Shown here: positions 1-11,879 of the stretch, in pieces | How positions within the stretch are numbered: position 1 is the stretch's first letter | Layout of the letters: each line of letters opens with the position of its first letter | NCBI GenBank assembly: GCA_922989275.2 | Contig: OV277858.1 | Span: 2,294,001-2,358,000 of the forward strand | Direction: 5' to 3' | DNA: 64,000 nt | Source: Gari tellinella | Taxonomy: Eukaryota > Mollusca > Bivalvia > Cardiida > Psammobiidae | The notes under the pieces: model-generated | What the model saw: the letters and a program-made list of their open reading frames with translations, nothing else | What the model was told of the DNA's origin: nothing | Databases searched by the model: none | Made by a program: the position numbers and the translations under genes

Positions 1-955
1 TACCCAATGTAATACATGTACTTGGTCAACGTCTCGAAAAGAAACAAACTTGAATAAAACAGACGATAGAGCCTACGATCAGATACCGCACAAGCCTGAT
101 AATGGAATATGGTCGATATCCAGAGTGTTTCCATAATTGCTAGCTACATTTCATTAACGTGTCAACCCCGATCTTCCCCCGAGTTGCGGAACGCGTTGAT
201 GTGACCAGCAAATCCGATGTAGCGCTTCCTGATCTCTTTAGCACGGGGGGGGGAGGGGAGAGAGGGCTTCGCATTATCATCAAAATGTATTGCTACGACA
301 ACCTATATGGGTATCACAATAAAATGTGTATTCCTATGAAGTCAGTGCAAATATAGTGAGAAATGCTTTGCTAAGAAAACAAAGTTGCCTTCGTTGGAAT
401 ACAAATGTGGTATAATGCACATATAAGTTGTATTAGGCCCCGTTTACGAAGACGGTCGGGCTTAAAATGGTTTCCAATTCGTCTAATTATGTTATATTTC
501 GCGCTGTTTAAGTGATTGTATTTCAGGAGTTCAGTGTAAACCGGTGTAGGTGATACATAACTGTTCAATCGGTCAAAACAACATAAAAGCAGCTCAATCT
601 GGGTTAGTTCGGCGACTCATGAATAAATACTCAAGCAGGAAACGCAACACAAACAATACACCCACCTCTCAAGCAGAAAACGCACACAGTCATACCATAA
701 CAAACACACACACACATATACACACACGCGCAATACCATTCCTTCATCTACACACTAAATAGAAAACAACGCGCAATACAAACATAAAGCAAAGTGAACA
801 TAGGAGCCCGCCTTGGTACGGTCAGTAGCAATCAATAATTAATTGGAAATTAATCATTAATAACCACTTGGGGCTAAAACCTTGGTTTAGGGGCGCCAAA
901 CCTTACTATTATCTTCTATATTCACCTATAAAGACGAGCCATGTACATAAAACAT
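1..955. other. Unassigned sequence with a short CA-rich tract
   Basis: No gene, transposon end or RNA gene is recognisable. A degenerate CA/AC dinucleotide tract lies at about 695-735. The short open frames show no known motif. Confidence 0.4.
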
Positions 956-959
956 AAAC

Positions 960-1620
960 CCTGTTCCACAACCTGATTAAAAGCGCCCGAAAAAACAATC
1001 AATAATCAATGAATACCGATTGACGACTATCAAAACACCGATAACCGATTGATCACCGATTGAACAGCCATTAAAAACCGATGAATACCGACAAGATCCC
1101 GCGTTTTAATTATCGGCATTTTTCATCGATGGGTAGTATCAGTTCATCTGTGCTTTATCTGTGCTTTATCTGTAGCTTATCGGTTGCTCATCGGCGATGT
1201 CTGTAGTAGTCAAGATGTAAATCGTTTTTTGTCAAAAGGTTACACCAATCGAGAATTTTAAACACGTTTATAATTCCCAATCGGTGTTTTTTCAACGATT
1301 GCTCTGTGTAAACACGCCGGATAGAGATCCACCGATAAGGCATCGATAAAACACCGATGAACTGATACTAACCACCGATGAAAAAATATGAGAATTAAAA
1401 CGGGGAATCTCGTCGGTTTTCATCGAGTGTCAATGCCATTTCAATTTGTGATCAATTGGAGATCAATCGGTTGCTGCCAGCAAGTCATCGGTTTTTATCG
1501 GTATTCATCGATTATTAATTGTTCATTTTGCGCTTTTAATCGGTGGCCTATCGGATTTCATGGTTTACCAATCGGTGGCCAATCGGAGGTGGATGGCGTT
1601 TGAACGATTGAACAATTATT
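960..1620. repeat. Foldback repeat with iterated ATCGGT/ACCGAT motif
   Basis: The reverse complement of about 965-1,180 aligns with about 1,330-1,550. Shared blocks include GATGAACTGATACTA, the AATTAAAACG block and CGCTTTTAATC. ACCGAT or ATCGGT occurs many times in both arms around an unrelated centre at about 1,190-1,320. This looks like a foldback or MITE-like non-autonomous element. Its exact ends and target duplication could not be fixed by eye. Confidence 0.6.
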
Positions 1621-2447
1621 CATCACCGATATCCGTCTATACAGAAAGCCTGAAATTAAAGCACTTATGACGACCGATCAAAACAGCAAAATAGTTGATC
1701 GTTATACCTAGTTGGTCCCCAGTGTATAGGTAAATAACACCATATAGAACATGTACCCCGCTAAATGCAGCCTTTAAAATTGTTTGCTCATGCTTGTAAT
1801 ACTTCAACAAATTTGAATATGTCCAGTTTTATACAGTTCTTCACTGCAGTTTACCAGCATTCGCATCTTATAGACAATGTATATTTGATCAAGATCTGAA
1901 TTATGTAAAACTTGCGATTTCATTAGGCAAAAAATGCAAACATCGCAAAAGTTGGTTATAAATTTAAGTGAAACATACTTAAACTTCGATGGTATGGATC
2001 ATTTAACTTCACGTACATCACTAATAAATTTATCCCAAGGACGAACGGGCCTCAAAATTTTACAAGGTTTGAGGAGGTGGGGGTTAAGTTCATTCCGTAT
2101 TATTTCGACCGTGGTCAGCCAAAATAGAAACTTTACATGGGATTATCATGCGTATAATTCTGTCTACAAACAGTTTTGCAGAATACTTATTATTATTCAA
2201 AACTTTGGATCAATATTTGCAAGTTCTTGACAATGCTGATGACAAAAATCCAAAAGTCACGTATATAATTTGACGACAAAATGCGTAGGGGTCGATTTCA
2301 AAATTTTCAGAGATGTCAAGGTGCCCGCAAGATATGTTTAATATGGGATGACATGCCATGTTCGTAATGTCTAAGGTCGTTGGACTTGTCAGTCTGGTAA
2401 TGGTTCCGCCCCGACGCCAAGTTTACCTCAAACATGCTCTTTTAGTT
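1621..2447. other. Unassigned AT-rich sequence
   Basis: Nothing recognisable on either strand. Confidence 0.4.
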
Positions 2448-2726
2448 TCAGATCCGATGATACCGAATGTCAGGGCATGACGTTATCGTTATTCTGGGCG
2501 TTGTACATGCAGTTAAGATCTGCCCTGAATACGGTATACGAGAACGGATAGGATCGTGACTTTGCGTCACACGATTCCTGATTGTCTCGACAGTGATCCC
2601 AAACCGCCGAGCAGTAAACGTTGTTGAGATGAAACGGTTACGTCTGTATACGTAAGCGTGCAGTCGTCTATTCGTTACGTCAACGGTCTCGGACGATCCG
2701 GGACTTACTCCGTAACCCTGTGACAA
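2448..2726 (-). pseudogene. Tc1-like transposase N-terminal (HTH) fragment
   Basis: The 92-codon minus-strand frame contains RRNRFISTTFTARRFGI, then TVETIRNRV and a short SGQILT segment. This order matches the DNA-binding helix-turn-helix part of Tc1-type transposases, where RxRF is followed by a TVRNRL-like recognition helix. The DDE catalytic half is not visible downstream on the same strand, so this is a truncated or decayed copy. An intact transposase of this family would be roughly 340 residues. Family assignment is by motif memory only. Confidence 0.5.
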
Positions 2727-3484
2727 ATAGTCAGGACATCAATTTTCTACCGTATGCGTTCAAAATGACGCGCAACATTAGTTACTGACGCGCCCTCAGC
2801 AAGCATGCCAACTGGCATGACTTCTGGGATTTTCCAAGCTGTGGCATCGTTTTTTTGTTTTTTGGTCTTTGACTAATTTATTCGTGTGTCAAATAGATTT
2901 GAGCATGTCATCTCGCTGTCAGTGATAGATACCGGAGATGGAAAGCGTGCTACGTCGTGCGCGGTACAAATTATCGAGAGTCTGGCTGTGTATGGTCTTT
3001 ATCGATTACTACATTGTGAAATATGCGTATACTCAACACAATTTCTAATCGGTCAACTTATATTCCATTCAGAAAAAGAAATATAAAGAAATAATTGACC
3101 ATGTGATTGTGTTACAATGCCAATGTAATTAATTTGGAAACAGAATATCACAACTTGTCGGCTATCAGCTTTCCGTCTAAGCTTAAACAATAACTTTTGT
3201 GGGGGACCCAAGATTAGAAATTCACAGGAGTTCTTAGGCCCAATGCTAGTAATGAGTATTGCCCCTGTCAGCTTCAATAACTGTTTCGTATCGACTTCTC
3301 ATAGACGAGTTGAATTCAGCAATCGTATTGATGACCTAACTTTCTCACAAATCGACGATGTTTCGCTCCAATGCGTCAACATTTGGAAGCTGAGGAAAGG
3401 GACGAACACGTTTCTTGAGAATAACCTAAACGTGCTCTGTAGCGTTAAACTCATCTGTATCATCGGACCAAAGCTGTCTGACGA
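2727..3484. other. Unassigned sequence between two Tc1-like fragments
   Basis: Several short frames are open here, but none carries a motif I recognise. The interval may be part of the same decayed transposon cluster as its neighbours. Confidence 0.3.
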
Positions 3485-3660
3485 TGACTTCATCTTAAAG
3501 TGGCCGTCAGCAGTGACGTTCCACCTCTAACAGCCTATTACGTACCGTCAACGGTGTGACGTTACGACCGTGTTGACCCATAAGTTGTCTTGTCGTCCTT
3601 GTAACGGAAATAAATCTGTCTCTCAGGTGGGTCACTACAATGTATCGGTCTTTGGGGTGT
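3485..3660 (-). pseudogene. Second Tc1-like transposase HTH fragment
   Basis: The minus strand here encodes DRFISVTRTTRQLMG, then a VRNRLLE segment, before in-frame stops. This is the same motif order as the fragment at 2,448-2,726, but the two differ enough to be separate copies. No catalytic domain was seen. The assignment rests on a short stretch and is tentative. Confidence 0.35.
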
Positions 3661-6600
3661 CATTATCCGCCATTTTGGTATCCTGGGGAGGTCTGCTCTA
3701 CTTCCGGTGACGTCAAATTTCCGCGTTATATAGCCTAAATGGTCGAAAGTTTCCGGTTAAAAGTTCTAGCCACATGTAAATAGACGGAAACATTTCCTAA
3801 TATGGAATACACGGAAATGAGCCATGTTTGTTTCCACTTCCGGAATTCTTCGGTGGTTGAATCTTATTTGCCGTATGGATACACCAACGTGCAACATTCT
3901 AACGCCTCTGCACTTCTCTCCGTGTAATATTCTCGCCATTTTAGGTGTTTTTTAGGCTAGGCAGTCATTTGAGATTATACTCTGTAATCTTGTGGACAGA
4001 TACTTTCTTCCATACTTTACACGTGCAAATTAGGCTAAACACTTCACGTGGTTGTTCTGACGTTCACAAAGTAGGACAACGTGTATAAATCCAAAAGTAA
4101 GTAGCGCTAAGACCCTATCATATAGTGTGTAAAATATCATAAATGTGAACTTAGTATTGAAAGACATAATTATATAGCTTTAAAAAGTGACCGATTAGCA
4201 ATTTTGTTAAGTATATATTGTATGAAACGCCAATAAAACATCGCTTAAACGGGCTCTTAAGTATTAAGTTCTGGTATCAAAATCGCCCCCTCCTGTGTCA
4301 AATCCTAATGACACAGCTGAACTATATAAAGTCAGTATGGTCCTCTTGTTCAAGCATTTTGATCACACAAATGATGCTTGATGGGTAATTGAATAAAATG
4401 CACCGCTTCAAGACAAGTTTACACGAATTTCTTTAATGTAAACTGGTAGCAATTAGATCACAGTGTTGATTTAGTTGATCTAGACAAAAGCCAAATGGTG
4501 AGAAGGAATTGTTTGTATCAAAAAGACAACATCTGCCTTAAGAAAGTGAGCTATATCGTATGATATTAGATCCACATAGCATATTACAAGAGAAATGAGC
4601 CGCTTGAAATTTGACAAACACTGCATACCTCTTGTATGATCAGGAGAGAGTTATGTTTGCAGCTGCAGTTAAGTTTCTGAAATCATATCCAATATTATCT
4701 CGATGTAGGTGAAATGTTGAACTAGCACTACTGGTCTGCCCGATATAAGTTTATAATGTGACGGATTAAGGTATCATGGCATGTGTCTATGGACTTATAT
4801 CATGGTTTGGCTGCACTATAAATGTACCTGTCTCAAGAAGGCACTATCTCCTTATAGCTGAAAAACTGTTGGTGAGACGATAAACCAAATTCACTCATCC
4901 AATACGTGTTGATTCTCCAGAAAGCAGACACAAGATATTGAAGACGAACTGGTGTCAGAACTTACGTCGTATATGATTCAATATCCTTGCCATTGAAGAG
5001 TATGCAGATTAACTAAGAATTGTAACAAATGACTTAGCCATAAAATGACAATGAATTCATAAATTCAAAGGACAAAGGTAACGAAACGCTTTGTTGAGGA
5101 AAGCCTTTTGCCATGTAAGGACCGGAATGTCAGATTTCACTGATATTTTCACCTCTATTTGATACGGAAAGGATTATGTTCTAGAGACAGCAAACATACC
5201 GTATCAAATGCTGACTGGTCTACTATACAGTGGACTTGGAAGAACACTTTACCATAAGCAAGTGTCTATGCTGATAACGGTTGCTAGGATATTCAGCCAT
5301 TCTATATCAGGTTGTTACAGCAGAAACAATGTGTTCACAAATGTAGGCAACAGCTGAACTACTGCCTACATTATTATTGATTAGCAAGCCTTTCTTGTTG
5401 ACATTGTGAAAACACAGAAAGGTACTACATTTGAAGATTGTATTTGTGTTTTAATAAACATGTCAATTGTTATAGGATGCCAATCAAATCTGAGACGTGT
5501 AAGAGAAGTGCTAAGGGCATCTGACCCAGTAGGGTGTTATTTGCTGTTATAAGGTACCCCTGCCAGTTGATTTGAGCAATTCCCGGTAACAGGACTGACC
5601 TGTCAGTAGCTCTCTCTGAGCAGGTTGTTGAGCTTGATCAACATGACCAAGTCAAAGTTGTGGCTGGTGGGTTCTCTGATGAGCAAAAAGGCAAAGGCCG
5701 AATCAAAAAAGCCTGAGGTAGACACGTAAGTAGCCCAGCTTGACATGAGGAGGATATCAACGGATTATTTTACTCTTTTCTTAGAAGCGATGTTGACAAA
5801 AAAAAGTTGTTTTAGTCAGATACGCTAATGTTTTGATTCTTCTACTGTCTCACTTCCATCCAATTACTACACCAAAATCTGACACAAGAGGGGTCACAGA
5901 AACGAGTAAAATATTCCTGCTCACACTATGTTGTATGACAAAACTATCTTAGAAACCATTCCAGTCGTGCACGCTTTAAATCGTGGTGATTGACATCCTT
6001 CTTCTCTAGCCAAAGCAAATAGACAGCATACAATTTTTTTGCAAAGCATCATGGAATGCTGCCAAGCTTTGTAAATATAAGTTTTCAAGAAACAAACGCT
6101 CACGATTTATCTGATAAAAAGTACAATATAGAACGCTTTGACTCGTTAAACAACTGTCAATCTCGTCTGTTTCTCGAGTCCCCTTCTCCAGAGTCAGTCA
6201 TAGTGATGCACTATCATTATATGTGAAGCGTTCTCATTTCCATGCATTAGAGTAGAGTGCATATCAATGGCTTTCAATCTTAATGATATTTACACCAATA
6301 CCCAGACCAATAACTTGTGCGGAATATCCAGGTTACTACGACATCTTCCACTATGAATAGGAACTGTATTTGATATTTTGAATGCTGTATGTCAATTACA
6401 ACTAACCAAGAGTAACTACAGTAGTGAAAACTGTATTCTTTAAAACCATGTTTGTGCCAAAACAACGAAGTCTATGGTAAAACAAATTGAGACAAGAATA
6501 GACACCAGTTTTATCAATCTCCAACATAGTTCACACGAAGATTTAAATACATGGTCAAACTTTTCCAAAAGGAGTTATTTTCAACATTTTATTGAATTTC

Positions 6601-7009
6601 GAAAGCATTTACTACCGTTTAAACAGGAGAGAAAACAGTTTCCCACTGTAACAGCTTTGTTAAGATTGTTGTCTAACCTAAGTCAGTCATTGATTATGCT
6701 ACTGTAACATATTAGATAGTAACTTAAGTAGATCATGATGCATTGTACTAAACTTACTTTAAATGCAAACACTTTCCTTATCCACAAATTTCGCTTTGGT
6801 TATTGTGTACCTAAAAATGATTCTCTAGTTTTTCCGAGGTCCGAGGTATATAAGTGATATGTACTGGGCATACAAATGAACCATGGGCTCCATTGAACAA
6901 GAGTTTGGCATCCCCCGGTGACCTCTATATCCGCTTCTCTCTCTCTGATGTCCAATTAGCCCAATTTGCCCAAGGTTAGCACATTTGGACAAAACTTAAA
7001 CCAACCTGA
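3661..7009. other. Unassigned 3.3-kb stretch
   Basis: No gene or repeat family could be named. A CpG-richer stretch with several CCGGAA/TTCCGG words lies at about 3,690-3,850. The plus-strand phrase at about 5,590-5,690 reads like degenerate coding (SEQVVELDQHDQVKVVAGG) but has stops on both sides and no known relative. Confidence 0.35.
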
Positions 7010-7011
7010 TT

Positions 7012-7644
7012 TTCACTTTGGTTACAATGGCAACAGAAAGTCTGCATGGAATCAATTTTTAAAGAGATTGACCCAAAATATAGTGTTCTACAGTTTGTTG
7101 TAATCAGCCATGTGGTTTAGGCGAGGAAAATGTATGGTGTATTTGATCCAAGAAATACTGAATAGAATAACGAAAAATTAGCTTTTTGGTGGCAATTTTT
7201 GTAGGGTATTTTTACTCAAGTTTGGCCTTAAACTTCATTGGAGATGGGAATAGGCAACAAACTGGATTCAAATCACTTTAATTATGGTTAAAAGGGGTCT
7301 GTCAATAATCAATAAAATATCTTAGCTTTGGGCCATGTGATTTGTTTACAATTTTTTTTTTTTTAAGATTTCTCTATTTTTACTTTGGATGCTATGGCAA
7401 CCAGACATCTTCATGTTACCAATTTTTTGAATGAGAATCACTCAAGGAACATTTCTGTAACTATTTGTTGTGATAAACCATATAGGTTAGGAGAAGCAGA
7501 TGTATTAGGGATATTTGATCCCAAAAAGACCGGATATTATAGCGAAAAATTGCGTTTTGGCGGCCATTTTGTTCTTTACAATTTTTGGGCTTTTAAGGCA
7601 TCGAAGAGGTTGACAGGCACCCTAAATGGATTCAGCACACTTAA
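7012..7644. repeat. Tandem duplication, period about 367 bp
   Basis: About 7,012-7,300 and about 7,378-7,644 are diverged copies. They share the TATGGCAAC/AATGGCAAC start, the TTTGATCC block and the GGCCATTTT/GGCAATTTT block. Copy 2 is interrupted at its TTAA (7,641) by the large transposon and resumes at 17,787 with TTAATTATG. Copy 1 still has TTAATTATGG in place at 7,278, so it acts as a paralogous empty site. Confidence 0.75.
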
Positions 7645-8093
7645 AACCTTTTCCTTATGCGCGCGTGTAAGCGCGTGTTTCATTATTCCCTCATGGGAAC
7701 GTTATATCGCGACTTTATCTATTACCTGATAAGCGCGGCTTTCCGCGGCTTATCAATTACCTGATGAGAGCGGGTTAGAGCGAGTCTTCTATTTAACGGC
7801 TAAAATCTCACTATTCTACTGAAATTTTACTGTCCGGGTGTCTAAACATTTAAAGTGTGTTCAAACATCTTCCGAAATCCCAAATCTTATTATAGGGCTA
7901 CACAAAACAATTGCATAAAAAGAGGCTTCGTTCGATAGGTGTGACCTAATGTTGATCGGTGATTTCCGTAAGATGTGCATATGATACTGCACGCACTACC
8001 CGTCACTTTTCGGAAAGTACGATCTATGTCGATTTATGAAATATGCAGATAAATTATTACACGAAAGGTTCTAGCTGTTCCTGAGGTAAACAT

Positions 8094-8297
8094 CTAAATA
8101 TAGTTGACCAATGAAAGCGTGGAATTCCATAGAGCACGCTCCTCAATCATGTTATCTACAAATATCACAGGGAATCCGCTTGACCGTTGCGTCACACACC
8201 GGATGCGGTGGTAATAAAGCTTCGGCTCGTGGGCAATAAAGCTTCGGCTCATCAAAAGTAAGTATAATCCTAGGTTGTAGATCGAAATATCAATCAA
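8094..8297 (-). other. Short ORF shared by both TTAA-element copies
   Basis: A 67-codon frame here and a 65-codon frame at 60,734-60,931 give closely similar peptides. Both contain QRSSGFPVIFVD, then MIEERALWNS and end SLVNYI, and they differ by a 6-bp in-frame indel. The orientation relative to the element is the same. No known domain was seen. It may simply reflect DNA identity between copies rather than selection on a peptide. Confidence 0.3.
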
Positions 8298-8958
8298 CTA
8301 ATTAACCAATCAAGTAAATCGCATCTGCAAGTCTGTGACATTTTTTTCTGTCCCATCTCGCAACTCGGCGTCTCGTCTAGATCCAAACTGAACAAATGAA
8401 ACAAAAAACTGAGCTGTGAAGCATTATGGATCCTGATGAGAACCAAGCTACTCGGGGTATCATCTACATCTAAATATCTTGTGTAAAACTATTATGAAAG
8501 GAAAAATTGAATAATTCTAAGGTGTCAAACAGTTTGGATCCTGATGCAGTGCCGATCTACACGACGTCTGATCAAGATTCGAACTGATTGCGTAGGAATT
8601 CACATGAAAACAAAATTCTAACAGATATCGAACATATTCGACGCCGGGTCACTCAGCATTGTGATCGGGATCCAAACTGTCTGAATTTATATGAAGAAAC
8701 ATTTCGTTCTAAAATTGTAAATCTGTTTAGATCTTGATCCGATGGCGAACTACTCGGCGTCTCATCTCCATACAAATCGCTTGTGTAAAACTATAATGAA
8801 AAGTAATTTAATTTATTCTAAGGAGTCAAACAGTTTGGATCTGGATGCAGTGCCGATCTACACGGCGTCTGATTAATATTCAAACTAGTTGCTTAGGAAT
8901 TCACAAGAAAGAAAATATTCTAGTAGATTTCAAACAGTTGCGACACCGAGTCACTCAG

Positions 8959-10505
8959 ACGTTACGCACGGTGTCGGTACCAATTTCAAAATTGCGACGA
9001 CATCGCGGGTTCATTACATCGAAACAAGAAATATATTTGACGTATCGTCATGGTTTATACCTCAAAACAACCGCATTGAAAATCTCTATCCAAATACGAT
9101 ATTGAAATTGTAAAGAAAGTCTATGCCTTGTAGAAGTATGCAATTGAAAAATGAAAATAACGTCAAAACTGCGTGTAGACGCGTAACAAAACGTGACGGC
9201 TCATATCGTAAAAATTAATACACCGAATCCTATTATACATGAAATCGTCCAATATTTTGTTAAAAGTTACCGTCTATATGTACGTATAATGACATAATGT
9301 TGTTCTAACGGTATCATATGCAGAAATCAAAACATAGTGATAGATAAATGCATAAAACCCTGTAGACACTCCCATATTGTGCAGAAAAAAAGAGGGGTGA
9401 GTTTTAGCTTTATGTTTTGTTATAAAGAATTATTAATCATTAGAATCAAAAAAGGCATTTTTGAATATGGTCTCAAACCATTGTTTATGGAAATATAATT
9501 GTTTTTAAAATTCTATTGTATATGCCCGAGAAATTTCTATTTTTGTAGCGTCTACAGAAATGTCCCTAAATCTAAAATGCAACGTAATTTACGTCAAATT
9601 TAAAGGTTATTAATGTTTAAAGGGTACAACGCAACCGAACAGATGGGAAATCTTAATTATTATCATTGTTTTCTAAATAGCATTTTATTTTTGTTTACAG
9701 ATCTAATGCCAGTGTGATGGTTAATAATCTTACATTATACATACTTTTGTTTGTATTCCGTCTACAAAAATGTCCCCAAAAACGTAAAATTGTCGGGTTC
9801 GACGTCAAATTTGAAGGTACGACTGATACATCAGAAAAATAAGACAGCATGTGACGGATAATTTATGACTTTATGACTATAAAAGGTGAAAAAAGATCCG
9901 GGAAAATTATCATAGTTCATTTAGATATTTTAGATAACTGTATTTGTTAACATACACGAACATGAAAAAGTAAAAAAGCCGATAGTTGGTCGTTCGTTCG
10001 TTAACGTCTTATATTTGACTGATCATTTTTTACTCACTCCCACTACTTTCTCGTCCTGCTGTCTGTATGTCTTTCCTCCTTTCTTGAAAAGCAGTTATAG
10101 ATAGCTCGACTGATAAGGTGAAGTTGTTTGTTTGTTTGTTTGTTTCGTTCTTTCTTTCTTTCTTGAAAAAGAGCTACAGATAGATCGACTGATCAGTAAA
10201 TTTTATTCTTTATTTATTTCTCTGTTTGGTTTTTTGCTAGTTTCTTTCTTTAAAAGCAGTTAGGCCTATAGATAGTTCCACTGGTGAGATGAACTTGTTT
10301 CTTGCTTTAATTTTCTTTTTTTTTCTCTCTCTCTCTCTCTCTCTCATTTTCTTTCTTTTTTTTCTTTCCTTTTCTTGAATAAAAAGTTATAGATACACCG
10401 ACTGATGAGATGAATTTGTTTATTGACCTATCTGTTTTTGTCTTTCTTTGTTTATATCTTTCCTAAAAAACAGTTGAGGAAAGATCGATTGATAATGTGA
10501 TTTTC

Positions 10506-10552
<47 letters not shown>

Positions 10553-10848
10553 AAAAGCAGTAATATATAGATCGATTGACAACGTGAATTTATTTGAAAT
10601 TCAGATTTAATATAAAGAACTTCCCGTAAAAGAACAATGCAAACAAACACTGTTAGAAACAGAATGCAGCTGAGTAGAGTAAAAAAAAATACAATATTTA
10701 CATTATAAACATGCTCATGTTTATTTAGTTCTGTTTATCTTCCCGTGTAATAACCAAGTTTTGAGACTAAAAACAGAGTAAGCGACGTTGCCGTCGATTT
10801 TGACGTTTTTTACGTTACGGCAATTGGTACCGACACCGTGCGTAACGT
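8959..10848. mobile_element. 1,890-bp TIR element with CTCAG target duplication
   Basis: It starts ACGTTACGCACGGTGTCGGT and ends with the exact inverse. The perfect terminal inverted repeats are 27 bp (8,959-8,985 and 10,822-10,848). CTCAG is present on both sides (8,954-8,958 and 10,849-10,853). The inverted copy of the host element at about 59,855-59,880 has a single, uninterrupted CTCAG site. No transposase frame is present. The interior is AT-rich and carries degenerate pyrimidine-rich tandem units. A 5-bp duplication does not by itself identify a superfamily. Confidence 0.88.
10070..10600. repeat. Pyrimidine-rich tandem units inside the TIR element
   Basis: About six degenerate units of roughly 85-110 bp. 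Each has a polypyrimidine run (TTTC)n or (TC)n, then TTGAAAAGCAGT or a variant, then ATAGATCGACTGAT or a variant. The (TC)n runs at about 10,324-10,345 and 10,512-10,550 are the longest. Unit length varies mainly through the microsatellite. Confidence 0.7.
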
Positions 10849-11879
10849 CTCAGCATTGTGATCGACATACAAGCTGTCTGAATTTATATCATAATAAGAG
10901 AAAAATAATTCGTTCTAGAAGCGTAAAACAGTTTAAGACCTTGATAAGATCGCGAGCTACTCGGCGTTTCGTCTACACAGAAACTGTTCGATCACACAAC
11001 AAAATAAGTGAGAAAAATGCACAGTTTGTGTAGATTCTGGAGTTTTACTTAATGCATAATAAATGAAAAAGAGACAAATGCAAGGTATGACGCACGTATT
11101 GCAAACTATGTAGTCTCAGGTTAGCAGTCGTTCCTCAAATACGGCGCCTGATCAGGGTCGACACCGTTTGCAGTGACATAGAAATAAATATAGCTGATTC
11201 TGGTAGAATACTCGGTATCTGAGCTGTGTCAATGCTTATATCCAGATTAGACTCCGAGTTACTGAGAATCTGAACTGTATCAATGCTTATATCTAGATCA
11301 GAATCCGAGTTACTGAGAATCTGAGCTGCATCAATGCTTAGATCCAGATCAGACTCTGAGTTACTCGGCGTCTGATCTAGATGTAGGTTTTGGAAATGCT
11401 ATAATAGGCCTGTTAAGATACACATTTTGGGCAAATCGTTCAAATTGTGACAATATTCTGAAATTTGGCACAGTGATTTATTGGGGTGTCAAAAATATGA
11501 AATGGAAGGGTAGCCCAAAATCTGAGCGGGTGAAGGCGGCCATTTTGGAATTCAAAATGGCAGACCCTAAATTTAATGTTTTTAGACGTATCTTTTCTAA
11601 GAATGCACATAGAGTTCTGATTTTAGGTGCAAAATATATGCTATTGGCGTCTACAAACTTTGGTACAACTTATACTTTGCTTGCATGACAGCCATTTTTA
11701 ATTCCAAGATGGCGGCTGTTAATAAATTGTTTCAATGTGTATTGCGAAAGCCATATATTATAGTGCTACAACTGAAGCCCAATAGCATGCTTAAATCTGA
11801 CACAAACTTGTATCCCTCTGTAGAAAAAGGTTTCTAAATACCGAAATGTGTGTACAAGTTTGTATATTATGAATCGTGT

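Noticed and set aside
5560..5720. Possible host exon (SEQVVELDQHDQVKVVAGG)
   Set aside because: Stops lie on both sides, there is no convincing splice pair and no family is recognised.
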